From Paenibacillus segetis (GTDB taxonomy: Bacteria; Bacillota; Bacilli; Paenibacillales; Paenibacillaceae): a stretch of DNA of 64,000 nucleotides. Position 1 is the stretch's first letter. The number at the start of each line of letters is the position of its first letter. The translations under genes and the position numbers were made by a program. The stretch spans positions 186,001 through 250,000 of the forward strand of contig NZ_BMFT01000003.1 of the NCBI RefSeq assembly GCF_014639155.1, given 5' to 3'. Shown here in pieces: positions 43,947-52,405 of this stretch. The notes below the pieces were generated by a model, which ran no database searches, had not been told where the DNA came from, and saw only the letters and a list, made by a program, of their open reading frames with translations.

Positions 43947-44885
43947 CTAAATACGAATCGTGTCCAGAATGATCACGATCAAGTTAATTGTCAAATAGTT
44001 AATAGAGAACAAGAATACTCTTTTTGCCCAAGCATCATTATCTTGAGAGCGAAATCCTTTCAGAGCCATAAAGAGCCAAGCCACAGACATGATTTCACCA
44101 ATAACTAAGAACCACATCCCTGTGTAATTGTACACATACATTAAGATAGGAATGGGGATCAACAATATCAAATACGGCAGCATTTGTAGTTTCGTTCTTG
44201 GAATCCCCTTAACAACGGGGAGAAGCGGAAAACCAGCTTCACGATATTCTTCTACACGCCGAATACCTAATGCCCAGAAGTGAGGCGGTTGCCACAGAAA
44301 CAACATGGCGAACAACAAGATGGCACCTAAATCAACAGTTCCTGTTACTGCTACATAGCCAATAATCGGAGGTACAGCCCCGGATATCGCGCCAACAGAA
44401 GTGCTCCAAGTTGATGAACGTTTGAGCCATAGCGTGTATACAACAACGTATACAAATATCCCAACAATTCCAAGGATTCCAGCTAATAGACCAGAGAATC
44501 CAAATAAAACTCCCAAACCAACAATCCCCAAAATAACGGCATACCACATCACGGTTTTAGGTGACATTTTGCCTGTAGGCAGTGCTCGATTCTTGGTACG
44601 GGCCATTTTTGTATCCAGTTCCCGATCGAAATAATTATTAAACACGCAGGAAGAGGCCATAATTAGCATCGTCCCGATCAATGTCATAATCAATTTTCCA
44701 TATTGAAGCTCCCAATGAGAGGCTAGCCAGAACCCGGCAAATACGGCAATCAGATTCGAACGAAGAATTCCCGGCTTTGTCAAAGCTACAAAGTCCTTCC
44801 AAGTTGCCGTTTCTCCCGGAGGAGTTGGTCTCACGGACAACGTAGCTGAATCCGCAGGAGCATGATAACTTAAAGGTTTACCCAT
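43947..44885 (-). CDS. ctaB: Protohaem IX farnesyltransferase (haem O synthase) CtaB
   Basis: A 312-residue UbiA-superfamily prenyltransferase with about nine helices. The first Asp-rich motif is NNYFDRELDTKMARTKNR and the second lies near LKRSSTWSTSVGAI; these bind Mg2+-farnesyl diphosphate. It converts haem B to haem O, which CtaA (29 kb) turns into haem A. The start follows TAGGAGGA. First gene of ctaB-sco. Confidence 0.95.
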   Translation of the reverse strand: MGKPLSYHAPADSATLSVRPTPPGETATWKDFVALTKPGILRSNLIAVFAGFWLASHWELQYGKLIMTLIGTMLIMASSCVFNNYFDRELDTKMARTKNRALPTGKMSPKTVMWYAVILGIVGLGVLFGFSGLLAGILGIVGIFVYVVVYTLWLKRSSTWSTSVGAISGAVPPIIGYVAVTGTVDLGAILLFAMLFLWQPPHFWALGIRRVEEYREAGFPLLPVVKGIPRTKLQMLPYLILLIPIPILMYVYNYTGMWFLVIGEIMSVAWLFMALKGFRSQDNDAWAKRVFLFSINYLTINLIVIILDTIRI

Positions 44886-45043
44886 GCGTCAATATTCCTC
44901 CTAATTTATATATATTAAATCCGCAAGAAAATTTCGTAAAATATTCTCTTACTATGAACTTTATCATATCAAACCCCGAAAGTGTTTGACAATCATTTGA
45001 TAATCATGGAGTTATTATGACAATTTCGTGACTTCACAAAAAA

Positions 45044-45075
45044 AACCTAGGCAAACTTTTATCTATGCCCAGGTC
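45044..45075 (-). terminator. Terminator of trpS
   Basis: On the minus strand ACCTGGGCA and TGCCTAGGT form a stem (one mismatch) followed by eight T residues. Confidence 0.85.
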
Positions 45076-45111
45076 TCTTCATAGTTGCCATATTTGTTTG
45101 AAGGAACGTTT

Positions 45112-46095
45112 TTACTTCGCCAGAAATCCCATTAAATGTTGCACATCTTTTAAGGTCTTTTCTGCGGTCTCCGCTGCTCTTTCTGCACCTTGAGCTAGAA
45201 TACCCCGGATTTCACCAGACTCCCTTATATCGCGATACCGCTGCTGGATCGGTTCAAGCATCCCAACAACGACCTCTGCTAAATCCTTCTTGAAAGGCCC
45301 ATACATTTTACCTTCATAACGCGCTTCTACCTCAGCAATAGACAGTCCCGCGCACTGGCTATAAATTGTAATTAGATTACTCACTTCAGGTTTGTTAGCC
45401 GGATCATATTTCACTTCACTACCAGAGTCCGTTGTAGCACGGCTAATTTTCTTACGGATAACAGCGGGTTCATCAAGGAGAGCAATCCAGCTGCCTGCAT
45501 TCGGATTACTTTTACTCATTTTCTTCGAAGCATCATCCAGCGACATAATACGTGCCCCTACTTCCGGAATATACGGCTCAGGAATCGTAAAATACTCACC
45601 ATAACGGTGATTAAACCGTCCCGCAACATCACGAGTGAGCTCTAGATGCTGCTTCTGGTCTTCACCAACAGGAACGAGATCCGCATTATAGAGCAGGATA
45701 TCAGCTACCATAAGACCCGGATATATAAACAATCCTGTGCCCACAGATTCCTTACCTGCAGCTTTATCTTTGAACTGAGTCATCCGTTCAAGCTCTCCCA
45801 TAGATATCATCGTTGTTAACAACCATCCGAGCTCGGCATGCTGTGGAACGTGGGATTGCATAAAGATATTGGCCTTGGCAGGATCAATTCCGGCTGCAAC
45901 GTATAAAGCTGCTACCATTTCAGATTGTTCTCGCAGGTCCGCTGGTTCCTGAGGTACAGTAATTGCATGAAGATCAACTACCATAAAGTTACATGCATAT
46001 TCATGCTGTAGCGCGACAAAATTCTTAATCGCTCCGATATAATTTCCGAGTGTTAATTTTCCACTGGGCTGAATGCCAGAGAGTACTTTTTTCAT
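45112..46095 (-). CDS. trpS: Tryptophanyl-tRNA synthetase
   Basis: A 327-residue class I synthetase. The HIGH-like motif is in GIQPSGKLTLGNYIGA, the KMSKS motif is KKMSKSNPN, and GEDQKQHLELTRD lies between. It charges tRNA-Trp. The ATG at 46095 follows TAGGGGGAAAT. An in-frame extension upstream runs through a tandem repeat and is not translated in my view. A Trp-specific T-box with terminator lies in the leader. Confidence 0.97.
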   Translation of the reverse strand: MKKVLSGIQPSGKLTLGNYIGAIKNFVALQHEYACNFMVVDLHAITVPQEPADLREQSEMVAALYVAAGIDPAKANIFMQSHVPQHAELGWLLTTMISMGELERMTQFKDKAAGKESVGTGLFIYPGLMVADILLYNADLVPVGEDQKQHLELTRDVAGRFNHRYGEYFTIPEPYIPEVGARIMSLDDASKKMSKSNPNAGSWIALLDEPAVIRKKISRATTDSGSEVKYDPANKPEVSNLITIYSQCAGLSIAEVEARYEGKMYGPFKKDLAEVVVGMLEPIQQRYRDIRESGEIRGILAQGAERAAETAEKTLKDVQHLMGFLAK

Positions 46096-46111
46096 ATTAT
46101 TTCCCCCTAAA

Positions 46112-46242
46112 AGTTTTGTATAGCATTTTCTACACTGAATAAACTTCGTACAAAACTTACTTCGTAAGCATACGCTTAGTTTTGTATAGCATTTTCTAAC
46201 TGAAATAGCTTCGTACAAAACTCATTTCGTTAGCATACGCTT
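46112..46242. repeat. Two tandem copies of a 65-66-bp repeat in the trpS leader
   Basis: Copy 1 (46112-46177) and copy 2 (46178-46242) both run from AGTTTTGTATAGCATTTTCT to GCATACGCTT with a few differences. Each contains the inverted pair GTTTTGTA/TACAAAAC and ends in the palindrome-like AAGCATACGCTT or TAGCATACGCTT. They lie in transcript between the T-box terminator and the trpS start. Confidence 0.9.
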
Positions 46243-46279
46243 AGACTCATCAACTTGTCCCTTATAATTAATTCCAAAC

Positions 46280-46560
46280 ACAAAAAAAGCCCACAGTCCG
46301 CAAGGGACGTGAGACCGTGGTGCCACCCTTATTCGCCAGAGATCAACTACAGAAACGAAACCTTCGCTTCAAGATCAAACTGGCCTTTACCGTTCTGTAA
46401 CGGAGAACTCCCGGCAAGCATACTTTGAGGAACGGCTTCACTGTTCATTCATTTCTGCTAAGCGCTCTGAGGTCCATTCAGACAATTCGGCTCCTCCGGT
46501 TCACATCAACCACCGGCTTTCTGAAGGAATTCCTCATAGCTTACTTATCCTCATCATCGC
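46280..46560 (-). promoter_or_regulatory. T-box riboswitch (tRNA-Trp) of trpS
   Basis: The minus strand carries the T-box sequence AAGGGTGGCACCACGG (46315-46330). It is followed by the terminator CCACGGTC...GACTGTGG and seven T residues (46283-46320). Upstream lies a Stem I region starting at GATGAGGATAAGTAAGC, with a likely UGG specifier in GAATGGACC. The TGGC of the bulge pairs with the GCCA end of uncharged tRNA-Trp. Uncharged tRNA should promote antitermination. Confidence 0.95.
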
Positions 46561-46701
46561 GTTCAATTATACTTTTATTAGTCATATCATAAGTGTGTTT
46601 TACTAACAATGTCAAATCCGTTTTTCGTCCAAGAGAAAAAGTGTTATGATAGGACAGAAGAGCTTACTAAATGATTATTATGTGGGAAAAGGAGCACCGA
46701 T

Positions 46702-47676
46702 ATGAAAAAAGTGACCAAAGGGCAATGGAACGGTTACGACACGTACATCTTACATAGCCGCGAACTTGAAGTCACGCTGCTACCCCGCCTCGGCAATAAT
46801 GTAATTAGCATGTGGGATCATGTTCAGCAGCGCGATGTGCTGCGCGGTCCGGATGAGAGCGATCTTGATTTCTACCTGCAGAAGCCGTACCATTTTGGGA
46901 TTCCACTTCTGATTCCTCCGGGACGGATTCGCAGAGGACAATTCACTTATGATGGCCAGGAATATCAATTTGACCGTAATACGGCGAATGACAACCATAT
47001 TCATGGACTACATCGCACACAATCCTGGTGTGTTAGTGACATTCAAGAGGATGAGGACGGTTGTGCCGTAACGACAGAATTTCTAACTGCAAATGACCCG
47101 AACTGGATTCGGCAATATCCTGTACCACTCAAGTTGGAGATGACCTTACGACTACAAGGAGCTTCTCTAACACAAAGTTTTAAAGTTACCTCACTAGGAC
47201 AGAAGTCCGCACCATTTGGTATTGGTCTTCATACCTGGTTCCTTCTGGATGGTGAACCTGAGAAATGGAACTTGCATCTTCCGTCATCTGGAATCTATGT
47301 ATCAGATGATGAGCTTGTACCAACTGGGGAAATATCACCTCTTGGTGATTTGGAGAAGTTGAACGAAGGGCTCAACATGCAAGGAACAAATTTTGATACA
47401 ATGCTTCAAATTGGTGACAAACCAGTCGTTGCTCTCTTGACTCGTGATGATGGTTACGGGATACGATATTCTGCAGATCCGGAGTACTTCAAGCATTGGG
47501 TTCTCTATACAAAAGGTGAGGCAGATCAATTTTTGTGCATTGAACCATATACTTGGATGCCAGATGCACCAAATTGTAATTTATCAGATGAAATAACAGG
47601 CTTAATTGATCTTCAACCAGGCCAATCCATTGAACTAAACGTTAATCTAGATATAATTCATCCTACCACTACTTAA
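46702..47676 (+). CDS. Aldose 1-epimerase family protein
   Basis: A 324-residue beta-rich protein of the galactose mutarotase-like fold. A catalytic histidine is likely in NDNHIHGLHR, a second in GIGLHTWFL, and the acid Glu in the C-terminal CIEPYTW. It interconverts alpha and beta anomers of a sugar; which sugar is unclear. AAAAGGAG precedes the ATG. It is divergent from trpS and alone. Confidence 0.85.
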   Translation: MKKVTKGQWNGYDTYILHSRELEVTLLPRLGNNVISMWDHVQQRDVLRGPDESDLDFYLQKPYHFGIPLLIPPGRIRRGQFTYDGQEYQFDRNTANDNHIHGLHRTQSWCVSDIQEDEDGCAVTTEFLTANDPNWIRQYPVPLKLEMTLRLQGASLTQSFKVTSLGQKSAPFGIGLHTWFLLDGEPEKWNLHLPSSGIYVSDDELVPTGEISPLGDLEKLNEGLNMQGTNFDTMLQIGDKPVVALLTRDDGYGIRYSADPEYFKHWVLYTKGEADQFLCIEPYTWMPDAPNCNLSDEITGLIDLQPGQSIELNVNLDIIHPTTT

Positions 47677-47692
47677 TTATTGATGTAGGAGA

Positions 47693-47722
47693 AGAGTTGT
47701 CCACCTTAGTGTGGGCAGCTCT
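47693..47722 (+). terminator. Terminator of the aldose epimerase gene
   Basis: AGAGTTGTCCAC and GTGGGCAGCTCT pair (two G·U) and are followed by TTTTTTTT. Confidence 0.9.
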
Positions 47723-47850
47723 TTTTTTTATTTCAAATTCCTGATAAGAAAAAAATGCAACAATTACCACTACCATAGTTAGAAGCTAGAGCGCATATTT
47801 TAGAGCCTACAAACCATACTAAACTCATAAAGGCAAAGGAGGTGAGAAAC

Positions 47851-48066
47851 ATGGCAGGTCAAAACCGCTCTAACAATCTTGTTGTACCTCAAGCGACTGC
47901 TGCACTACAACAGCTGAAAATGGAAGCAGCTCAAGAATTGGGCGTTCAAATTCCAGCAGACGGTTACTATGGGAACTACACTTCTCGCGAAACTGGCTCC
48001 CTAGGGGGCTATATCACTAAACGTCTGGTTCAATTGGCAGAACAGCAATTGTCGGGTCGTCAATAG
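47851..48066 (+). CDS. Alpha/beta-type small acid-soluble spore protein
   Basis: A 71-residue SASP with the two family blocks: the germination-protease region [16 protein letters not shown] and the DNA-binding end [19 protein letters not shown]. It coats and protects DNA in the spore core and is degraded by GPR at germination. AAAGGAGG precedes the ATG. Expected regulation is by SigG in the forespore; I did not assign promoter boxes. Confidence 0.97.
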   Translation: MAGQNRSNNLVVPQATAALQQLKMEAAQELGVQIPADGYYGNYTSRETGSLGGYITKRLVQLAEQQLSGRQ

Positions 48067-48093
48067 TATTCCCCCTTTTCAACCAATAGGTCA

Positions 48094-48123
48094 ACAGGCG
48101 GTCTGCATGTGCAGATCGCCTGT
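48094..48123 (+). terminator. Terminator of the SASP gene
   Basis: ACAGGCGGTCTGCA and TGCAGATCGCCTGT form a 14-bp stem with one mismatch, followed by CTTGTGTTT. Confidence 0.85.
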
Positions 48124-48167
48124 CTTGTGTTTATGTGTAAACGCTATCAGTATGTTAAGATTTTCAC

Positions 48168-48611
48168 TTAAGAAGTCATGTCTGAATTATATTCTTGGTA
48201 TGTAGTGGAGGAATCTTTTCTGGAGTATCGATGTATCATTAAATTGGCCATGTTATAATTAGACTCCATAATGGCATCGACAACGATCATTTCTTGACGC
48301 AGAGCAAATTCATAACTAATTTCTCCATGCGTCCAGTGCCGTTTGAACTTTAAAGCTTCAATCGCCATAGCTCGGAATGACTGCAATTGGCACACGGTCA
48401 TTCCCTTATCCTCCTCAGATAGTCGACCATTTCGGCCAGCAATCGGATTATGGCGGATACCGAATTTCCCGATGGCATTATTACGAATCTGAATAAATAC
48501 AGTTCCAGAAGTCATTCCCGAGAGCTCCGGATCCAATTCTCTAAATACCATGTCAAGCTGCCTGGCAAGTGAAAGTTGATCGGTTTGCAGAATATCCACC
48601 CTCCTTCCCAT
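48168..48611 (-). CDS. Uncharacterised 147-aa soluble protein
   Basis: A hydrophilic mixed alpha/beta protein with no signal peptide or membrane segment. Noticeable are an N-terminal helix (QTDQLSLARQLDMVFREL), TVFIQIRNNAIGKFGIRHNP, and a C-terminal helix ending in a Ser/Thr-rich tail. I do not recognise it. The ATG at 48611 has no ribosome site upstream; GGAAGGAGGG occurs just inside the frame, so the real start may lie a few codons in. Confidence 0.65.
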   Translation of the reverse strand: MGRRVDILQTDQLSLARQLDMVFRELDPELSGMTSGTVFIQIRNNAIGKFGIRHNPIAGRNGRLSEEDKGMTVCQLQSFRAMAIEALKFKRHWTHGEISYEFALRQEMIVVDAIMESNYNMANLMIHRYSRKDSSTTYQEYNSDMTS

Positions 48612-48796
48612 ATAATATGATTGCCTACTTATAGGGCTTATGCCTCATTATATTCCATTATTATACAGCTATCAACAACATACAACAAAAATGGTTATAT
48701 ATTACTATATAAACAATCTTTAGATTTCAGACCTAGCTTAAAATCATCAAGATATGCTAAATTACGACATGTTTTTTTGTTGTTTTTTGGTAAAAA

Positions 48797-48830
48797 AGAA
48801 AGCAGATCCTTTGTTAGAGGATCTGCTCTT
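48797..48830 (-). terminator. Terminator of the oligopeptidase gene
   Basis: AGCAGATCCT and AGGATCTGCT pair perfectly; the minus strand continues TTCTTTTTT. Confidence 0.9.
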
Positions 48831-48833
48831 TTA

Positions 48834-50636
48834 TTATTTCGTCAATTCAAGGAATGCTTCTACATCGGCAATGGCCAACGACATCGCTTCTCGCCAGAAG
48901 TCAGGTTTCTTCAAATCAACACCAAGATGCTTCGCTGCAAGCTCTTCGACTGTCATTATACCCGTATCCTGTAATAATGCGTCATATTTCGCGGCAAAAG
49001 CAGCACCTTCTCGCTGAGCCTGAGCATAAATACCTGTACTAAACATGTAACCGAAAGTATAGGGGAAATTGTAGAACGGGACTTCGGTAATATAAAAATG
49101 TAACTTCGAGGCCCAAAAATTAGGGTGATAACTACCTAATGCTTCACAGAATGCTTCCTTTTGAGCTTGTTCCATTAATGCGGACAGTTCAGTCGCATCC
49201 AAAGTACCTTGCTTGCGCTTCTCGTAGAAAGAAGTTTCAAACAGGAAGCGGGCATGAATATTCATGAAGAAGGCAATGCTTCTTTGCGCTTTATCAGCCA
49301 AGAGGCCTATTTTTTCTTCTTTACTATTTGCATTCTTAACGAGTGCATCAGCAACGATCATCTCGGCAAAGGTTGATGCTGTCTCAGCTACGTTCATCGC
49401 ATAATCTTGATTAAATACAGGTAGCTCTTCCATTAAGTATTGATGATAAGCATGTCCGAGCTCATGCGCCAAAGTTGAAAGATTGGAGACCGTACCCCCG
49501 AAAGTCATAAAGACACGTGTTTGCTTGCTGTTTGGCAAAGAAGTACAGAAACCACCTGGTCGTTTCCCTGGACGATCCTCAGCTTCGATCCAGCGTTTAT
49601 TGAATGCTTCTGCAGAGAAATCGGCTAATTTAGGACTAAAGCTCCTAAATTGTTCTACAATGTCTTGAGCAGCTTGATCGTAAGTGATTTTCCCTGTAGC
49701 CTCTCCAAGTGGAGAATCCACATCGCACCAATTCAAGCGCTCTAGGCCAAGGAGCTTTGCTTTACGCTCAAGATACGTTACAAAAACAGGTTTGCTTTCC
49801 TCAATAACCTTCCACATCGTATCCAAAGTTTCATGCGACATCCGATTGATCGCAAGCGGTTCCTTCAATATATCGTCCCAGCCACGTCTTTCGTATAGCT
49901 TAAGTCTAAATCCTGCAAGTCGGTTCAGTGTATCCGCAGCGTAATCAGCTACTTGACCCCAAGCTCTCTCCCATTCCTCAAACGTCTCCTCACGAACTGC
50001 TCGATCGGGATCGTCAAGCTTGTTGGCGGCTTGTCCCACGGAGAGCATCGTTATCTCCCCATTTTCTTCAGTTTTAGGTACACCTACCTTAGCAACAATC
50101 GTATCATAATGTTGTCCCCAGCCGTGGTAACCATCCACTGCTAAGTCAGAAGCAAGACTTTCAAGCTCAGGAGACAGTTTTTCACGTGCATCATTACGCA
50201 TCTCACTAAGCACAAATGAAATAGGTGAGATCTCCTCACGTGACATCCAAGCATCCCACACTTCATTTTCTGTTGTGCGTAGAATATTTTGAAATAAGGT
50301 CATCACATTCTGTAATTGAGCATTTTGTGCAGTGACCTTTCCGGAGAGTTGCACAGCTTTTTTATCATGCTGGTTCTGCGCACCCAAACAAGAAACGAAG
50401 CTATTCGCTTCAGAAATTCTGGACTTGGCACTTTGCAAACCAGCGATAATTTCATCGAATGTTGCTGTATCCTTTAGAGATTGCGGCGCGCTTTTTTCCT
50501 TAATACTGCTATGTATTTTAGCAATATCCTCATCTAGTTTCTTCAGGAAAGATTGAAATTCATTGGATGTAGATCCTCCAGGAAAAATGGAGTCTAATTC
50601 CCATGTTGGTGTAATTGGTACGTGTACTTGTCTCAA
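48834..50636 (-). CDS. pepF: M3 family oligoendopeptidase (PepF-type)
   Basis: A 600-residue cytoplasmic zinc peptidase. The HExxH site is in LAHELGHAYHQYL (near residue 390) and the third zinc ligand Glu follows in NVAETASTFAEM. It cleaves peptides of roughly 7-17 residues in characterised PepF enzymes. Either TTG at 50636 or ATG at 50645 could start it; TTG is preferred because AAAGG abuts the ATG too closely. Monocistronic. Confidence 0.93.
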   Translation of the reverse strand: MRQVHVPITPTWELDSIFPGGSTSNEFQSFLKKLDEDIAKIHSSIKEKSAPQSLKDTATFDEIIAGLQSAKSRISEANSFVSCLGAQNQHDKKAVQLSGKVTAQNAQLQNVMTLFQNILRTTENEVWDAWMSREEISPISFVLSEMRNDAREKLSPELESLASDLAVDGYHGWGQHYDTIVAKVGVPKTEENGEITMLSVGQAANKLDDPDRAVREETFEEWERAWGQVADYAADTLNRLAGFRLKLYERRGWDDILKEPLAINRMSHETLDTMWKVIEESKPVFVTYLERKAKLLGLERLNWCDVDSPLGEATGKITYDQAAQDIVEQFRSFSPKLADFSAEAFNKRWIEAEDRPGKRPGGFCTSLPNSKQTRVFMTFGGTVSNLSTLAHELGHAYHQYLMEELPVFNQDYAMNVAETASTFAEMIVADALVKNANSKEEKIGLLADKAQRSIAFFMNIHARFLFETSFYEKRKQGTLDATELSALMEQAQKEAFCEALGSYHPNFWASKLHFYITEVPFYNFPYTFGYMFSTGIYAQAQREGAAFAAKYDALLQDTGIMTVEELAAKHLGVDLKKPDFWREAMSLAIADVEAFLELTK

Positions 50637-50740
50637 GCTGATCATCCTTTCTTGTCCTTAAGTGTTGAAGTAAACTACTATATAAGTGTATAACTATAAG
50701 AGGTTATAGTAGCCAAATTGATAGGAGGGATCTTTCGTAT

Positions 50741-50914
50741 ATGAAACCACTACAAATATCAGCAGATACTGCTGTTAAATTAGCCGCCAAGTTAAATGTG
50801 CCGATTGAGCAACTCATGCATATGCCTCAACATATTTTGCTACAGAAAATTGCAGAATTAGCCAAAGAAGAAGCAGCAACTCCCTCGTCCACTGATTCGG
50901 ATCATTCTTCATGA
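50741..50914 (+). CDS. yycC: YycC family protein
   Basis: A 57-residue protein, MKPLQISADTAVKLAAKLNV then PIEQLMHMPQHILLQKIAEL, matching B. subtilis YycC almost residue by residue, with an extra Ser/Thr/Asp tail (TPSSTDSDHSS). Function unknown. ATAGGAGGG precedes the ATG. The stop overlaps the ATG of the next gene (ATGA), so the two are translationally coupled. Confidence 0.88.
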   Translation: MKPLQISADTAVKLAAKLNVPIEQLMHMPQHILLQKIAELAKEEAATPSSTDSDHSS

Positions 50915-51144
50915 TCCCTTTCAATAAGTCACTGCCTTATGACATCATCATGGGCGACGTTTTTGCACAAGCGTGTCCTTTTTGCGGTAAGGATAATGTA
51001 TTACTCCCGATGAAGACTAATGAAGTAAAGAGCGTCCGTGAAGGTAAGAAAAAGCTGCTTGTATTTCCTTGCTGCGGGAATAAGCTTTTCGTACTGGACA
51101 GTGACAACGATTATTTATTGACGGATAAGGTCATCCGTAGATAG
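50911..51144 (+). CDS. Small zinc-ribbon-like protein coupled to yycC
   Basis: A 77-residue protein with CPFC and FPCCGNK cysteine pairs, indicating a zinc ribbon, and a basic middle (VREGKKK). The ATG lies within the yycC stop (ATGA), so it depends on yycC translation. Family unrecognised. A perfect terminator follows, closing a two-gene operon. Confidence 0.75.
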   Translation: MIPFNKSLPYDIIMGDVFAQACPFCGKDNVLLPMKTNEVKSVREGKKKLLVFPCCGNKLFVLDSDNDYLLTDKVIRR

Positions 51145-51171
51145 TTGTAAAGAAAGTTATAAGCTTTCTAT

Positions 51172-51205
51172 AACGGGGCTATTCTCACATGAGAATAGCC
51201 CCGTT
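51172..51205. terminator. Terminator of the yycC operon
   Basis: AACGGGGCTATTCTCA and TGAGAATAGCCCCGTT are perfect 16-bp arms with a two-base loop. Palindromic, so it may also serve the convergent DUF2225 gene. Confidence 0.92.
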
Positions 51206-51219
51206 GTTGCATCAAGTCA

Positions 51220-51933
51220 CTAACTTTGCATTTCCTCCGGTAGTTCATGCCCGCCGTTCAACATTTCTTCACGAAGGAATTTCCATTGCTCCCGAGATGC
51301 CCGAATCATGGCAGCATCTACAATTTTCTTATCATTTATCACTCGTGAGAACCATTTAACTGCATCATTATAAGAACCAATGCGACGATTCAATTCACCA
51401 ATTAAATACATCAGTCTTGCGTCGGATCCACCAACACCTTCATTTTCATAAACACGTATGTAAGACTCCATGGAATACTTCAGGAAACGCTGCTCTTGTT
51501 CATTGTTGTTCTGGTACCGATATAACCAAGCAATATGATGAAGCAAGCTTGCGATAATCCGCTCTTTCTCCCCAATTGTCTGTGCAACTAATAACCCGAA
51601 CTTGTAGGTCTCTAGCGCTGTTTCCCAATCACGCTGACCTCCGTAATCCTTTTTCACAAACCGACTTGAAATCGTCTCTTGAAATTTCTTACGTTGAATA
51701 TCAGATAACCGATCCATCGAATTTTCAGTTGAAGCAAATCCGCAAGATGGGCAAATCCGTACAACATAGTAATCAGGATTTTCATTCTTATAATAACTAC
51801 AAAAATCAGTATCATTCCGCATCGCTCGTTTAAAGCTAGGACGAACACGTGACGTTTGAAACTCGTTTTCACAATATGTACAAGTAATCTTAATTTTAAA
51901 TAGAGGTTCTAGTTCCCTTTTTTCCAGTTCCAT
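51220..51933 (-). CDS. DUF2225 family protein (zinc ribbon plus TPR-like helices)
   Basis: A 237-residue protein. N-terminal residues 15-70 hold cysteine pairs (CTYCENEF and CPSCGFAS) typical of the DUF2225 zinc ribbon, with RPSFKRAMRNDTDFCSYY between. Residues 100-225 are helical and TPR-like. Family function is not established. The ribosome site is a weak GAAGAAGAA. Confidence 0.87.
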   Translation of the reverse strand: MELEKRELEPLFKIKITCTYCENEFQTSRVRPSFKRAMRNDTDFCSYYKNENPDYYVVRICPSCGFASTENSMDRLSDIQRKKFQETISSRFVKKDYGGQRDWETALETYKFGLLVAQTIGEKERIIASLLHHIAWLYRYQNNNEQEQRFLKYSMESYIRVYENEGVGGSDARLMYLIGELNRRIGSYNDAVKWFSRVINDKKIVDAAMIRASREQWKFLREEMLNGGHELPEEMQS

Positions 51934-52095
51934 TCTTCTTCTTCCTCTCCATATGCCACAATGGGCAGGTCGACGTTGTTATTCCTGAGGTGTATTCACA
52001 AAATGGGAAACAGGACAAACCACAATCACTAATTCAACTCCAATTTCTAAGCTGTATTTATATTCGCATCTCATATTATACCAAAAAAAAATAAA

Positions 52096-52111
52096 AGCTC
52101 CTAACGGAGCT
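52096..52111 (-). terminator. Terminator of the 31-aa gene
   Basis: AGCTCC and GGAGCT arms with a TTTTATTTTTTTTT tract on the minus strand. Confidence 0.75.
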
Positions 52112-52133
52112 TCTACATAAAAGATATTTATGA

Positions 52134-52229
52134 CTAATAACTGCGCCAATCCTCTTCACCTGAATGGACGAGAGATGCGCGAATGACGTATACAAAGGCG
52201 CATACGAGAGCACCTGCAACAAAACTCAT
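52134..52229 (-). CDS. 31-aa hydrophobic microprotein
   Basis: MSFVAGALVCAFVYVIRASL then VHSGEEDWRSY: a hydrophobic N-terminal helix with one Cys and an acidic C-terminal tail. GGAGTG precedes the ATG at good spacing and a terminator follows, giving a complete mini-transcript. No family recognised; similar Paenibacillus microproteins are usually unannotated. Confidence 0.6.
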   Translation of the reverse strand: MSFVAGALVCAFVYVIRASLVHSGEEDWRSY

Positions 52230-52405
52230 ATTAATCACTCCATCCACAATAATTAATTATGCGAAGTCAATGATCCTTTAGTCTTATTCTAACATAAATA
52301 AATCAAGAAACCAGTACTTTTGAAATCGCTTTCTTATTTTTTTTGTGCTGTTTGTCCCTCTTAGGTCATACACTTCACTATTGACTTCAATGTGGAGGGA
52401 TTAAC

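Noticed and set aside
46096..46218. N-terminal extension of TrpRS by 41 residues
   Set aside because: The extension is encoded by the tandem leader repeat, is basic and cysteine-rich unlike any TrpRS, and the downstream ATG has a good ribosome site and normal length.
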